Part shown: piece after piece, positions 1-9,425 of the stretch
How positions within the stretch are numbered: the first letter of the stretch is position 1
Layout: each line of letters opens with the position of its first letter
Source: Haliscomenobacter sp.
Lineage (GTDB): Bacteria; Bacteroidota; Bacteroidia; Chitinophagales; Saprospiraceae
DNA: 64,000 bases
Direction: 5' to 3'
Assembly: GCA_016713275.1 (NCBI GenBank)
Contig: JADJPL010000006.1
Span: 360,069 to 424,068 of the forward strand
The notes under the pieces: generated by a model
The model's input: the letters and a program-made list of their open reading frames with translations, nothing else
The model's database searches: none
Told to the model about the DNA's origin: nothing
Program-made: the position numbers and the translations under genes

Positions 1-1
1 C

Positions 2-1972
2 GGCGAGCTGATTGCCACCTGCGGAAGCGACGGCCTGGATTATGCCGCTATAATGGATTATGCCCGCCGTACCGGCGGCCCGGCCCTCCGCCAAATGACC
101 TACCAGGAACGGGGCCGGATGCTCAAACGCCTCGCGCTTTTCCTGACCGATATAAAGGAGAACTACTATGCGCTCAGCTACCGCACCGGGGCTACCCGTT
201 CGGATAGCTGGATCGATATCGACGGCGGCATAGGCACGTTGTTTGCTTATGCCAGCCTGCGCAGAAAGCTGCCGGACTCCAACCTGTGGGTAGATGGCGA
301 AACCGCCCGACTGTCCAAAGAAGGCACCTTTATCGGGCACCATGTCATGGTCCCTAAGCACGGCGTGGCCATCCACATCAATGCGTTCAACTTTCCGATC
401 TGGGGGATGCTGGAGAAGCTTTCCGTTAATTTTCTGGCAGGGATGCCGGCCATTGTCAAGCCCTCCGAGCTGACGTCCTACCTGGCAGAGGCGATGGTCC
501 GGGACATCATAGCCTCGGGCATCCTGCCCGAAGGCGCGCTGCAACTGGTTTGCGGAAGCGGGATTGGCATCCTGGACCCGGTGACCGAACAAGACGTGGT
601 GACGTTCACCGGATCAGCTGAAACGGGCCGGATGTTGAAATCCCTTCCTTCCATCATCCAGAACGCCGTTCCCTTTAATATGGAAGCCGACAGCCTCAAC
701 GCGGCGGTTCTGGCGCCGGATGCGCTTCCGAACACGCCCGCTTTTGAGTTGTTTATTAAAGAAATCCGTAGGGAAATGACGGCTAAGGCAGGGCAAAAAT
801 GTACCGCGATTCGCCGGGCTATTGTGCCGGATTCCCTGGTGGACGCCGTCCGGACGGCATTGGGCAAGGAACTGGCTAAAACGACCCTGGGCGACCCCCG
901 GGCGGAAGGCGTCCGTATGGGCGCCCTGGCCAGCCAAACCCAGCAGGAGGAAGTTCGCCGAAGAGTTGACCTGCTCCTGCGCTCTTCAACGCTGGTCTAT
1001 GGCGACCCGGACGATTACCAGGTGATTGGGGCAGATAAGTCGAAAGGAGCGTTTTTTACTCCGCTGGTCCTCCTCAACGACGCGCCGTTCCGCAATCAGG
1101 ATACCCACACGGTCGAGGCATTCGGGCCCGTTTGCACCATTTTGCCTTACCGCGGACTGCAAGAAGCGATCGAACTGGCCAACATGGGCAAAGGCTCTCT
1201 GGTGAGTACCATCGCCACGGCCGATCCCCGGTTTGCCAGAACTTACGTAGAGGAATCGGCGCCCTACCATGGCCGGATCCTGATCCTGAACGAACATAGC
1301 GCCAAAGAGAGCACCGGACACGGTTCTCCTATGCCCCTGCTGGTCCATGGCGGGCCCGGCAGGGCAGGAGGCGGAGAAGAAATGGGCGGGCTCCGCGGGG
1401 TGAAGCACTATTTGCAGCGCACCGCCATTCAGGGGCACCCTACGATGATCACCGCGGTGACGGGGGTATTCCAGCAGGGCGCTGCCTATAAAGAGACGGA
1501 AATCCACCCGTTCCGAAAACACTTTGAGGATCTGGACATTGGAGAAACCCATTTTACCCATAAGCATACCGTTACGGAAACCGATATCGTGAACTTCGCC
1601 AATGTGAGCGGAGACCATTTCTATGCCCACGTCGATACCACCGCCCTGGAAGGAACGCCCTTCGAAGGCCGGGTGGCCCATGGGTATTGGGTGCTTTCCA
1701 AAGCGGCGGGCATGTTTGTGGAGCCCAGAAAAGGGCCCGTACTGCTTAACTACGGCCTGGAAGAATGCCGGTTTACCAAGCCGGTTTACCCGGGGATGAC
1801 CATCGGGGTGCGCCTGACGGTTAAAGAGAAAACCGCCCAGGAAAAACGCGACGAAGCCGACATCCGCAAAGGGATCGTCAAGTGGCTGGTCGACGTATAC
1901 GACGAAACGGGAGACACCGTGGCCATCGCTACCATCCTCACGATGGTTAAAATGAGGAACCAGGAAGGCTAA
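2..1972 (+). CDS. paaZ: PaaZ, bifunctional oxepin-CoA hydrolase / semialdehyde dehydrogenase (5' partial)
   Basis: Ring-opening enzyme of the aerobic phenylacetyl-CoA pathway: a C-terminal MaoC-type hydratase opens oxepin-CoA and an N-terminal aldehyde dehydrogenase oxidises the resulting semialdehyde. The frame is open to the window edge, and the first visible residues (GELIATCGSDGLDYAAIM) match the region about 30-40 residues into known PaaZ, so the true start lies upstream; the first internal ATG is at 53. Seen: the ALDH NAD-binding segment FTGSAETGR, catalytic Cys in GQKCTAIRR (codon 800-802), GGPGRAGGGEE, then the MaoC motif NFANVSGDHFYAH (around 1585-1630). The 656 visible residues fit the usual length of about 680 minus the missing N-terminus. 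The crotonase gene follows after 10 bp, consistent with a paa-type operon. Identification is very secure. Confidence 0.95.
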   Translation, partial: GELIATCGSDGLDYAAIMDYARRTGGPALRQMTYQERGRMLKRLALFLTDIKENYYALSYRTGATRSDSWIDIDGGIGTLFAYASLRRKLPDSNLWVDGETARLSKEGTFIGHHVMVPKHGVAIHINAFNFPIWGMLEKLSVNFLAGMPAIVKPSELTSYLAEAMVRDIIASGILPEGALQLVCGSGIGILDPVTEQDVVTFTGSAETGRMLKSLPSIIQNAVPFNMEADSLNAAVLAPDALPNTPAFELFIKEIRREMTAKAGQKCTAIRRAIVPDSLVDAVRTALGKELAKTTLGDPRAEGVRMGALASQTQQEEVRRRVDLLLRSSTLVYGDPDDYQVIGADKSKGAFFTPLVLLNDAPFRNQDTHTVEAFGPVCTILPYRGLQEAIELANMGKGSLVSTIATADPRFARTYVEESAPYHGRILILNEHSAKESTGHGSPMPLLVHGGPGRAGGGEEMGGLRGVKHYLQRTAIQGHPTMITAVTGVFQQGAAYKETEIHPFRKHFEDLDIGETHFTHKHTVTETDIVNFANVSGDHFYAHVDTTALEGTPFEGRVAHGYWVLSKAAGMFVEPRKGPVLLNYGLEECRFTKPVYPGMTIGVRLTVKEKTAQEKRDEADIRKGIVKWLVDVYDETGDTVAIATILTMVKMRNQEG

Positions 1973-1982
1973 CTATTTTTTT

Positions 1983-2759
1983 ATGGAAAACCGTCTGGAA
2001 GAAGGAACCGTTGAAACCCATGTTGCCGATGGCATAGCAACTATCGCCTTTTCTCACCCTGCACAAAATTCCCTGCCAGGAAGGCTGCTGGCTTTATTGG
2101 CAACAGCTATTGAAGAGGCTGGAAAGGCGGAGTATGTCAAGGTGATTATCCTGAAAAGTGGGGGCGACCGCACGTTTTGCGCGGGCGCCAGCTTCGACGA
2201 ACTGAGCGCCATCCAGGATCTGGACTCGGGAAAGCGCTTCTTTCTGGGCTTTGCCCGGGTGATCAACGCCATGCGGAAATGTCCGAAACTGATCATCGGC
2301 AGGGTGCAGGGCAAAGCGGTTGGAGGAGGTGTCGGACTGGCTGCCGCCGCCGACTATTGCCTCGCTACCCGCGCTGCTTCTGTCAAGCTCAGCGAACTGG
2401 CGGTCGGTATCGGACCCTTTGTCGTGGGCCCGGCCGTAGCCCGGAAGATCGGCGAATCTGCCATGAGCCAACTGGCGATCGACGCTACCGAATGGCGCAC
2501 GGCGGAATGGGCCTACGCGAAAGGCTTGTATGCTGGATTGTACGATGATCAGGCGGAAATGGATGCCGCTGTGGAAGCCCTGGCCCGGAAATTGGCTTCT
2601 TCCAGCCCGGAAGCCATGCAGGAATTGAAGTCCGTTTTCTGGCAGGGAACCCAAGACTGGGACCTCCTGCTGGAAGCGCGGGCAGAAATCAGCGGACGTC
2701 TGGTGTTGTCTTCGTTCACCAAAGAAGCCATCGCGCGGTTCAAGGAAAAGAAGGCCTGA
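1983..2759 (+). CDS. Enoyl-CoA hydratase/isomerase family protein (crotonase fold)
   Basis: Crotonase-superfamily enzyme of 258 residues, the normal size. The oxyanion-hole segments are visible as FCAGASFDEL and GKAVGGGVGLAAAADY. In the alignment to classic enoyl-CoA hydratase, the first catalytic Glu (GGGCEL in the rat enzyme) is Gly here (GGGVGL), while the second is kept in LSELAVGIG. A single-Glu active site is more typical of isomerases or specialised hydratases, so PaaG-like isomerase or a methylglutaconyl-type hydratase are as likely as a plain hydratase. It sits 10 bp after paaZ and is probably co-transcribed with it, which favours a role in ring-opened acyl-CoA processing. The family is certain, the exact substrate is not. 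Confidence 0.85.
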   Translation: MENRLEEGTVETHVADGIATIAFSHPAQNSLPGRLLALLATAIEEAGKAEYVKVIILKSGGDRTFCAGASFDELSAIQDLDSGKRFFLGFARVINAMRKCPKLIIGRVQGKAVGGGVGLAAAADYCLATRAASVKLSELAVGIGPFVVGPAVARKIGESAMSQLAIDATEWRTAEWAYAKGLYAGLYDDQAEMDAAVEALARKLASSSPEAMQELKSVFWQGTQDWDLLLEARAEISGRLVLSSFTKEAIARFKEKKA

Positions 2760-2863
2760 AAAAACTGTTCCATGAATTTTGTCACTTTCCCACAGGGAGT
2801 TTTCTCCTTGATTTTGGGGCGCCAATAAAGTAGATTCCAGGATAAAACCAATTTGCCCTTTCC

Positions 2864-4958
2864 ATGATGACCCAAGCCAAATCCAAAACCGCCATTCCTA
2901 AGGCCGATCTTTTGAAGGGGTTCCGCCTGATGGCTATGGCCAAAAATATGACGGAACTCTTTGAAGCCAACTTCAAACTGGTTTCCAAATACGTTCACGC
3001 TACTTCCCGGGGGCACGAAGCGGTACAGCTAGCCTTGGCGCTTCAACTCCTGCCCCAGGATTACGTGGCGCCCTATTACCGCGACGACGCCATGCTCCTC
3101 GGGATTGGCATGCGCCCGTACGACCTGATGCTTCAACTCATGGCTAAGCGCGATGATCCGTTCTCCGGCGGCCGGTCGTATTATAGCCATCCCAGCCTGA
3201 ACCGGCCCGATATGCCCAAAATTCCGCATCAGTCTTCCGCGACAGGGATGCAAGCGATTCCGATCACCGGCGTCGCGATGGGGATTCGCTACAAAGAGCG
3301 CATGGGCTTGACGGAATATCGCCACGATCCCGCGTTTGAGGAAAAACCCATTGCCGTTTGTTCGCTGGGCGACGCTTCCGTGACCGAAGGCGAGGTGGCA
3401 GAAGCCTTCCAAATGGCGGCGCTGAAACAGTTGCCTATTTTGTATCTGGTGCAGGACAACGGCTGGGATATCTCCGCCAGCGCTGCCGAAACCCGGGCCC
3501 AAAACGCCGCCGAATATGCCCGGGGGTTCCATGGGCTCGAAGCGCGGAGTATTCCTGGGAATGATTTCGTACGCGCGTACAGTGAACTTCGCAAGGCGAT
3601 TCAAACCATCCGTCAGGAACGGCGCTCGATGCTGGTCCACACGGAAGTCCCTCTGCTCAACCACCACACCTCGGGGGTTCGAAGGGAGTGGTACCGCGAC
3701 GACCTGGCAGAGCATTTCGAGCGCGACCCGTACCCCATTCTGCGCAATTACCTGCTCGACCAAAAACTCGCTTCGGAGGAAGAGGTCGTTTTCATTGAAC
3801 AAGAGGCCCGCGAGTTGGTGGCCAGGGATTTTGACCTGGCGCGTAACGCAGCAGACCCCTGCCCCGAGGACCTGTTTACCCACGATTTTGCGCCTACGCC
3901 GGTAGTAGAAGAACGAGGCATGCGCCGCCGTCCGGGAGGCGAAGAGGTCGTCATGGTCGACTGCGCGCTTCATGCCATTGAGGAACTGATGCACCGGCAT
4001 CCAGAGTGTGTGCTGTATGGGGAGGATGTAGGAAAGCGTTTAGGAGGCGTGTTCCGGGAAGCGGCTACCCTGGCCCAGAAATTTGGAGAGGACCGGGTGT
4101 TTAATACCCCAATTCAGGAGGCGTTTATTGTAGGGAGCACGGTGGGTATGTCGGCGGCCGGCTTGAAACCGATTGTCGAAGTGCAGTTTGCCGACTACAT
4201 CTGGCCGGGCCTGAACCAGTTATTCACCGAAGTCAGCCGCTCCTGCTACCTGTCCAACGGCAAATGGCCGGTGAGCATGATCCTCCGGGTTCCTATCGGC
4301 GCCTATGGAAGCGGAGGGCCATATCATAGCTCCAGCGTGGAGTCGGTGGTCGCCAACATCCGGGGAATCAAAATCGCTTATCCCAGCAATGGCGCCGATT
4401 TAAAAGGGCTTTTGAAAGCGGCGTACTACGACCCCAACCCGGTGGTCATCTTTGAGCATAAAGGGCTTTATTGGTCCAAAGTAAAAGGCACGGACACCGC
4501 CAGGGTGGTGGAACCCGACGAGGAATACATCGTTCCGTTCGGCAAAGCCCGCACCACTTTGGAAGCCGAAGCCGAAGCGATCGAAAAGGGCCGTTCTCTT
4601 TTGGTGGTCGCATACGGTATGGGCGTGCATTGGGCCCTGAACGCCGCGCGGGCTTTTCCGGGGCGGATAGAAATCCTGGACTTGCGCACCTTATTCCCGC
4701 TGGACGAAGAGTGCCTCTGTGAACGGGCGCGCGCACGGCCGGATTTTGGTGATCACCGAAGAGCCGGTCAACAATTCGTTTGCCCAGAGCGTGGCTGCAC
4801 GGATTCAGGAGCGATGCTTCGAATACCTGGACGCGCCGGTCCGTACGATAGGCTCGGAAAACCTCCCGGCTATCCCCCTCAACGAAACGCTGGAACGGAC
4901 GATGATCCTTTCGGCGGAAAAAGTGGAAAAGGCAATGGATGCTCTTTTAGCGTATTGA
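2864..4958 (+). CDS. Fused alpha/beta E1 component of a 2-oxoacid dehydrogenase (TPP-dependent), frameshifted near the 3' end
   Basis: Decarboxylating E1 subunit of a branched-chain-type 2-oxoacid dehydrogenase, with alpha and beta chains in one polypeptide as is common in Bacteroidota. The alpha half carries the TPP/Mg motif GDASVTEGE...QDN (around residues 168-197). The beta half starts near residue 360 with EEVVMVDCALHAIEELM and the catalytic-site segment YGEDVGKRLGG. The reading frame breaks between about 4715 and 4735 inside a GC-rich run (GGGCGCGCGC). Translation after LRTLFPLDEE resumes one frame over as HGRILVITEEPVNNSFAQSV and ends at 4958 with a normal C-terminus, so one extra base is present. 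The unshifted frame would instead run to 5023 with nonsense sequence. It follows the crotonase by 104 bp and may belong to the same catabolic unit. Confidence 0.85.
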
Positions 4959-4966
4959 CGCGCTGG

Positions 4967-5371
4967 TTATTCGTATCCGACCAGGGTGGTGATATAGGCC
5001 CCGCCATATCCCATTTTAGCTAGTTCCGCCCGCAGTTTCTCCGCGTCTTGCCGGTTGCGGAAGCTTTGTTTGGATTCGACAATCCAAACCTCTTCGCAAG
5101 GCTGGTACCGCGCTACCAGGCTGCGGTGGAATGGGTATTTGGTCGGGTCTGTTTTGCGCAAAATAGCCACCTGCACGCGGTATTCCACGACTGGCTTGGA
5201 ATTGAATTTGGGCAAAGCGGCAGGCTTGACGGCCGACGCATTTTTCCGGCTATCGTAGGCTTCGGGTGGTTCGTTGCAGTAGGACGGCTTCGGTTTGATG
5301 GCCGAGGAGGCGCTTTGTGCGTATATTGCCGCTGAAACGGTTAAAAAAAAGAACAGGAATAGGGATTTCAT
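4967..5371 (-). CDS. Small secreted protein with C-terminal SPOR-like domain
   Basis: 134 residues. The N-terminus (MKSLFLFFFLTVSAAIYAQ) is a classic Sec signal peptide with cleavage after YA-Q or nearby. After a short linker, residues of about 64-130 resemble a SPOR domain: a strand YRVQVAIL, then WIVESKQSF and the helix DAEKLRAELAKMGYGGAYI. SPOR domains bind denuded septal peptidoglycan or serve as small periplasmic modules; the precise role here is inference. It is convergent with the E1 gene, with only 8 bp between the ends. There is no obvious partner gene. Confidence 0.65.
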   Translation of the reverse strand: MKSLFLFFFLTVSAAIYAQSASSAIKPKPSYCNEPPEAYDSRKNASAVKPAALPKFNSKPVVEYRVQVAILRKTDPTKYPFHRSLVARYQPCEEVWIVESKQSFRNRQDAEKLRAELAKMGYGGAYITTLVGYE

Positions 5372-5593
5372 ACTTGTTGTCTTTTGCCTCCGCCCACGAT
5401 CTTTCCAATCGCTTTTGCCCGGTTGTCACGCAGGGAGCAAAAACAAAGAGGTTGCCAGATAGAGGGTATCGAATTTCTGGGAATGTGACGCATCAATGCG
5501 CTTTTTGTCACAAAATTAGCGATTTATCGCAGTGTTTGGAGTTTTTTAGCAAACCCCGGCGGAAAAGGGTGAAATCATCGCCAAGGACGGGGT

Positions 5594-7030
5594 TTACCCC
5601 AGGTAAGTTACTCCCTGCCGAAGGATATCCAGGCATAGGTCTATTTCCCGCTTGTGGGTTCGGAAACTCAGTACCGCCAGGCGAATCCAATACGTGTCCC
5701 CAATGGTCGTAGAGGACAAGAATACCCTTCCATCGCCCTGGACATAACGCACCAAAGCTTCGTTGAACGCATTGGCATCCTTTCCGGAAGGGGCATACCG
5801 GAAAATCATAATCGAAAGATCCGGATAAGGACCCGTTTGGAATCCGAGTGCTTGGACTTTTTCATAAAAATACCGGCAAAGCAGTACTTTTTCTTGAAGT
5901 GCAGCGCGAAAAGGGGCTAAGCCCAAAAGCTGAAGAGGAAGCCACATGCGCAAACCGCGAAAATGCTTGGTCAGCTCGGGAGAAAGGTCAGCCGGTGATA
6001 CTTCTTGCTCCGGGCCAAAGGCATCCTGCATGTAGTTGCCCATGTAGTGATGGGCTTTAAATTGAGCTTCTACGTTGCGGATCAGAACCGCGCCGAGGCC
6101 GTAAGGCAGGAACAACCCCTTGTGCGGATCGATGGCTACCGAATCCGAGCGTTCGATTCCCTTAAACGTGGGCCGAAGCGCTTCTACCAAGGTGAAAAAA
6201 CCGCCGTAGGCGGCATCGACATGATACCAGATGCGTTCCTTCCCGGCTATGTCCGCAATCTCGTCCAATGGATCGACCGCTCCGGTATCGGTGGTACCCG
6301 CAGAGGCGACCACCAAAAAGGGGATTAGCCCACAGGACTTATCGGAGTCTATGGCCTGCTGCAGCGCACCCGGCTGCATGCGGAACTGCTCGTCCAGAGG
6401 AATATACCTGATCTGAGCCTCTCCCAGGCCGGCAATGCGGATGGCTTTCTGCACGCAGTGATGCACCTGCGAGGTCAGGTAGATCGTCAGGAGGGGGATA
6501 GAGGCCGATTTGACCTGAAAATAGTCCCTCGCTGTCGTGATCGCGATCAGGTTGGCAATGGATCCACCGGAAGCGAGGTTGCCCAGGGCGCCTTCGGGAT
6601 ACCCGACCAACTGGCACATCCACCGGATCAGATCATTCTCCATGCGCACCGCGCCCGGGTTGGCAAAAAAGATACCCGCATAGCGGTTGGTGACGGCGGC
6701 AAGGTAATCTCCAAGAGCCGAAGGGAATACGCCGCCCCCGGGCACGTACCCCAGATGTCCGCCTGATGCCGGGTTAATGCCGCTGGAATTGACGCCCAGG
6801 TGGATCGCCTCCAACACCTCGTCGATACCCCTTCCTTCTTCCCCGAAAGGCAAGGAAGCCAATGCCCTGCCTCTATCCTGGTCAGGCAGGTAGGTCTTGC
6901 CTTCCGGCAACCCGTCGATGAAGGCGCTTCCATATTGAGCGGCCTTTGAAGTCCAGTTTTCCCGGTCTGCAGCCCCCGGCTCCAGCATCCTGGCCTGGGC
7001 TTCTAACCATTCGAGTTGGTCGAAAGTCAT
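5594..7030 (-). CDS. PLP-dependent group II decarboxylase (aromatic-L-amino-acid/tyrosine decarboxylase family)
   Basis: 478 residues, the usual length for bacterial group II amino-acid decarboxylases. Seen: GGHLGYVPGGGVFPSALGD (substrate loop), LASGGSIANL (PLP phosphate binding), YHVDAAYGGFF (Asp pairing with the pyridine nitrogen) and the PLP lysine in DPHKGLFLPYG (about Lys304). The family decarboxylates aromatic amino acids, glutamate or diaminobutyrate; the sequence alone does not settle the substrate, but the overall motif pattern is closest to the aromatic/tyrosine group. It is probably monocistronic, since the upstream gap to the SDR gene contains tandem repeats. The 220 bp downstream, before the SPOR gene, contain no further gene. 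Confidence 0.85.
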   Translation of the reverse strand: MTFDQLEWLEAQARMLEPGAADRENWTSKAAQYGSAFIDGLPEGKTYLPDQDRGRALASLPFGEEGRGIDEVLEAIHLGVNSSGINPASGGHLGYVPGGGVFPSALGDYLAAVTNRYAGIFFANPGAVRMENDLIRWMCQLVGYPEGALGNLASGGSIANLIAITTARDYFQVKSASIPLLTIYLTSQVHHCVQKAIRIAGLGEAQIRYIPLDEQFRMQPGALQQAIDSDKSCGLIPFLVVASAGTTDTGAVDPLDEIADIAGKERIWYHVDAAYGGFFTLVEALRPTFKGIERSDSVAIDPHKGLFLPYGLGAVLIRNVEAQFKAHHYMGNYMQDAFGPEQEVSPADLSPELTKHFRGLRMWLPLQLLGLAPFRAALQEKVLLCRYFYEKVQALGFQTGPYPDLSIMIFRYAPSGKDANAFNEALVRYVQGDGRVFLSSTTIGDTYWIRLAVLSFRTHKREIDLCLDILRQGVTYLG

Positions 7031-7036
7031 GTGGAA

Positions 7037-7085
7037 GTACGATTTACGAAGTACGATGTACGGTGAACGGGGGACGGTGAACGGG
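7037..7085. repeat. Degenerate heptanucleotide tandem array (about 7 units)
   Basis: Seven consecutive 7-mers sharing an ACG core at fixed phase (GTACGAT, TTACGAA, GTACGAT, GTACGGT, GAACGGG, GGACGGT, GAACGGG), starting 6 bp upstream of the decarboxylase start codon. This is a weaker version of the arrays at 28943, 47076 and 55170. Further G-rich sequence continues to about 7112. Confidence 0.6.
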
Positions 7086-7137
7086 GACGGGGGATGGGGG
7101 CGGGTGGCCGGGCAAAAAAAAATTTCTTTTCATTTCA

Positions 7138-7168
7138 ACAATAGGGGCAAGGGGCTTTGAGACAGCCC
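7138..7168. repeat. Half-copy of the GGGGCTGTCTC-type palindromic element
   Basis: The sequence ends in GAGACAGCCCC and is preceded by TTTCATTTCAACAA and AGGGGCAAGGGG, resembling the right half of the nested palindrome at 12276-12432 (which ends TTTTGAGACAGCCCC). No matching left half is visible. It lies in the gap between the SDR and decarboxylase genes. Its relation to that element is inferred from the shared end. Confidence 0.4.
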
Positions 7169-7194
7169 CGGATTGGTTCAATCTTCAGATTGCG

Positions 7195-8040
7195 TTACGG
7201 ACGCATCGTCCACTGCTCGCTTTGCGCCCACAGCCGTTGGGCGAGGGTGTCGCTCAGCGCGTGGGCGGCCAGTTTTCTGGGGTTTTGGTTTTCATCAAAA
7301 AAGCGGCCGCTGATACCGGCCACGGAGGGCGAACTGGCTAGGAAAATGGACGTTTTGGCGCCCTTTTCCGGCGAAACCATGAACGGGCGGTAGAGGGTCC
7401 ACGCCAGCGCTTCCAGGGGATTGGTGTGTTTGCTGCCGATTTCGGTGCTGACCACCCCCGGATGGCAAACGTTGCAGTCGATTTCCGGATACCTGCGGGC
7501 CATTTCCCGGGTAAATAGGACGTTGCAAAGTTTGGATTGGGCGTAGGCCTTTAGTCCGTTATATTTTCCGGGCCATTGATGGAGCCTGTTAAAATCGAGC
7601 GTACCCCGAAGGTAGGCGGCCGACGACACATTCACCACCCTGGGTTCGGGGGCTTCGCGAAGCGCGGAGAGTAACAGCTGGGTCAGATGAAAATGACCGA
7701 GATGGTTTACCCCGAATTGAAGTTCAAACCCCTGATGGGTTGCCTGGTACTTGCTGGTCACTACGCCGGCGTTGTTGACGAGGACGTCCAGCTTGGGCCG
7801 CTGCCCCTGGAAAGCGTGAACCATGGCTTCTATGGAACTCAAGTCGGCTAAATCCAGCTCCAGGACCCGGACTTTGTCCTTGATTCCGCTCAAGTTTTCC
7901 AATTCCTGGACTGCCTTGGACGCTTTTTCCTTGTTCCGGCAGGCGATAAATACTTCCGCACCTTCCCGAAGGAGTCCCAGGGCGGTAAATTTGCCGATAC
8001 CCGAATTCCCTCCGGTAATCAGGACGGTTTTATTATGCAT
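7195..8040 (-). CDS. Short-chain dehydrogenase/reductase (retinol-dehydrogenase-like SDR)
   Basis: 281 residues. It is a classical SDR with cofactor motif TGGNSGIGKFTA near the N-terminus, acidic-loop segment IACRNKEKA (Arg after the second strand suggests NADP(H)), LVNNAGV, and catalytic YAQSK with the upstream Ser in VNVSSAAY. The overall pattern resembles the WW-oxidoreductase/retinol dehydrogenase group; the physiological substrate is unknown. It is divergent from the dipeptidase gene, with 54 bp between the start codons, so the two may share a promoter region. Confidence 0.85.
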   Translation of the reverse strand: MHNKTVLITGGNSGIGKFTALGLLREGAEVFIACRNKEKASKAVQELENLSGIKDKVRVLELDLADLSSIEAMVHAFQGQRPKLDVLVNNAGVVTSKYQATHQGFELQFGVNHLGHFHLTQLLLSALREAPEPRVVNVSSAAYLRGTLDFNRLHQWPGKYNGLKAYAQSKLCNVLFTREMARRYPEIDCNVCHPGVVSTEIGSKHTNPLEALAWTLYRPFMVSPEKGAKTSIFLASSPSVAGISGRFFDENQNPRKLAAHALSDTLAQRLWAQSEQWTMRP

Positions 8041-8094
8041 TGCACTTTTTGATTAAAATGTATATTCGCAAATAATACTTTAAAATTTGGCACT

Positions 8095-9342
8095 ATGTTG
8101 AAACAACAGGACTTTTTTTTAAAAACGGCCTTTCTGCTGCTGTTTGTGGGAGGCGTTTTGCATTTGGGAATCGCCCAGGAAATGGATGCACTGGCGAAGA
8201 AAGCGGATAAGCTGGCGCATAAATTCATCATTACCGATGGGCACGTTGACCTTCCCTACCGCCTGAAAGTACGCAATTTTCAGCTCACGAAAGAATACAT
8301 CGGCATTCCGGTGGAGACCGCGGACGGCGATTTTGATTACGTTCGGGCGAAGAAAGGCGGCCTGGATGCGCCGTTTATGTCGATCTACATCCCTTCGGGC
8401 TACCAGCAGCAACCCGACATGGGTAAAAGCCTGGCCGACTCGCTGATCGATATGGTCAATGGGATTGCCAAAGCGCACCCCGACCGCTTTGCCGTGGCAA
8501 CCTCCCCCGCTCAGGTCATGGCCCAATTTAAAAAAGGCCTGATTTCCCTGCCGATGGGGATGGAGAATGGCGCTCCGGTAGGCCACGACCTCGCCAATGT
8601 GGCCTATTTCCACCGCCGGGGGATTCGGTATATCACCCTCACCCACGGCAAAGACAATCAGATCTGCGACTCTTCCTACGATACGACCCATACCTGGAAC
8701 GGCCTGAGCCCCTTCGGCGAACAAGTTGTCCGGGAAATGAACCGCGTTGGAATCATGGTCGATATTTCCCACGTGTCGGACAGCACCTTTTACGATGTGC
8801 TGCGCCTCACCAAGGTGCCCGTGATCGCGTCCCATTCCTCCTGCCGGAAGTTCACTCCCGGGTTTGAGCGCAATATGAACGATGATATGCTCGCCGCGCT
8901 GAAGCAAAACGGCGGAGTGGTTCAGATCAACTTTGGCTCTGGTTTTCTGGATGGAAACGTTTCGAAGCACAACGATCAATTGCGGGACGACCTGCGCAAA
9001 ATCCTCAGCGAAAAAGGAGTGCGCTACGGTACGCCCGAAGCGGAGCAGGTAATCAAGGAGTTTCAGAAAGCCAATCCCAGCCTGTATGCCGATGTCAAAA
9101 CCGTGGCCGACCATATCGACCATGTCGTGAAGATGGCCGGGATTGACCACGTCGGCCTGGGATCCGATTTCGACGGCGTAGGGGATTCCCTGCCTACCGG
9201 GCTAAAAGATGTTTCCCAGTACCCCAACCTGATCCGGGAACTGCTTGCCCGGGGGTATTCCTCCGGCGATATTGCCAAGATATGCTACAAGAATGTCTTC
9301 CGGGTGTGGAAAGCCGTGGAAGCTTCTGCCGAATCGATGTAA
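8095..9342 (+). CDS. Membrane (renal-type) dipeptidase, peptidase family M19
   Basis: 415 residues with an N-terminal hydrophobic signal segment (FLLLFVGGVLHLGIAQ), so exported or membrane-anchored. M19 zinc ligands are visible: HxD in TDGHVDLPYR (His50, Asp52), the bridging Glu in GMENGAPVGHD, and His residues in DISHVSD and IASHSSCR; the closing GLGSDFDGVGD is also diagnostic. The family hydrolyses dipeptides, including some with D-residues. It stands alone and is convergent with glgC, with a strong palindrome between them. Confidence 0.9.
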   Translation: MLKQQDFFLKTAFLLLFVGGVLHLGIAQEMDALAKKADKLAHKFIITDGHVDLPYRLKVRNFQLTKEYIGIPVETADGDFDYVRAKKGGLDAPFMSIYIPSGYQQQPDMGKSLADSLIDMVNGIAKAHPDRFAVATSPAQVMAQFKKGLISLPMGMENGAPVGHDLANVAYFHRRGIRYITLTHGKDNQICDSSYDTTHTWNGLSPFGEQVVREMNRVGIMVDISHVSDSTFYDVLRLTKVPVIASHSSCRKFTPGFERNMNDDMLAALKQNGGVVQINFGSGFLDGNVSKHNDQLRDDLRKILSEKGVRYGTPEAEQVIKEFQKANPSLYADVKTVADHIDHVVKMAGIDHVGLGSDFDGVGDSLPTGLKDVSQYPNLIRELLARGYSSGDIAKICYKNVFRVWKAVEASAESM

Positions 9343-9347
9343 GCAGT

Positions 9348-9419
9348 CCTACTCTGTAACGACGGGTTTGCAGCCCTACTCCGTAACGACGGGTTTTAAA
9401 CCCGTCGTTACGGAGTAGG
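9348..9419. terminator. Perfect 22-bp inverted repeat plus an extra direct half-copy between convergent genes
   Basis: Arms at 9375-9396 and 9398-9419 are exact reverse complements (starting CCTACTCCGTAACGACGGG) with a 1-nt centre. A further copy of the left arm with one mismatch lies at 9348-9369. It sits between the ends of the dipeptidase gene (+) and glgC (-), so it could terminate both. There is no long T-run, and the extra copy suggests a repeat element rather than a simple terminator. Confidence 0.55.
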
Positions 9420-9425
9420 AACCCG

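Noticed and set aside
5484..5514. CRP-like operator (TGTGAC...GTCACA) upstream of the SPOR gene
   Set aside because: The half-sites are 17 bp apart, not the 6 bp of a CRP site, and a chance match is likely in this 220-bp gap.
8119..9150. Long minus-strand open frame (343 codons) opposite the dipeptidase
   Set aside because: It is an antisense shadow of a clearly real M19 gene with intact motifs. The translation is low in recognisable structure and rich in His/Gly/Val from reverse-read codons.
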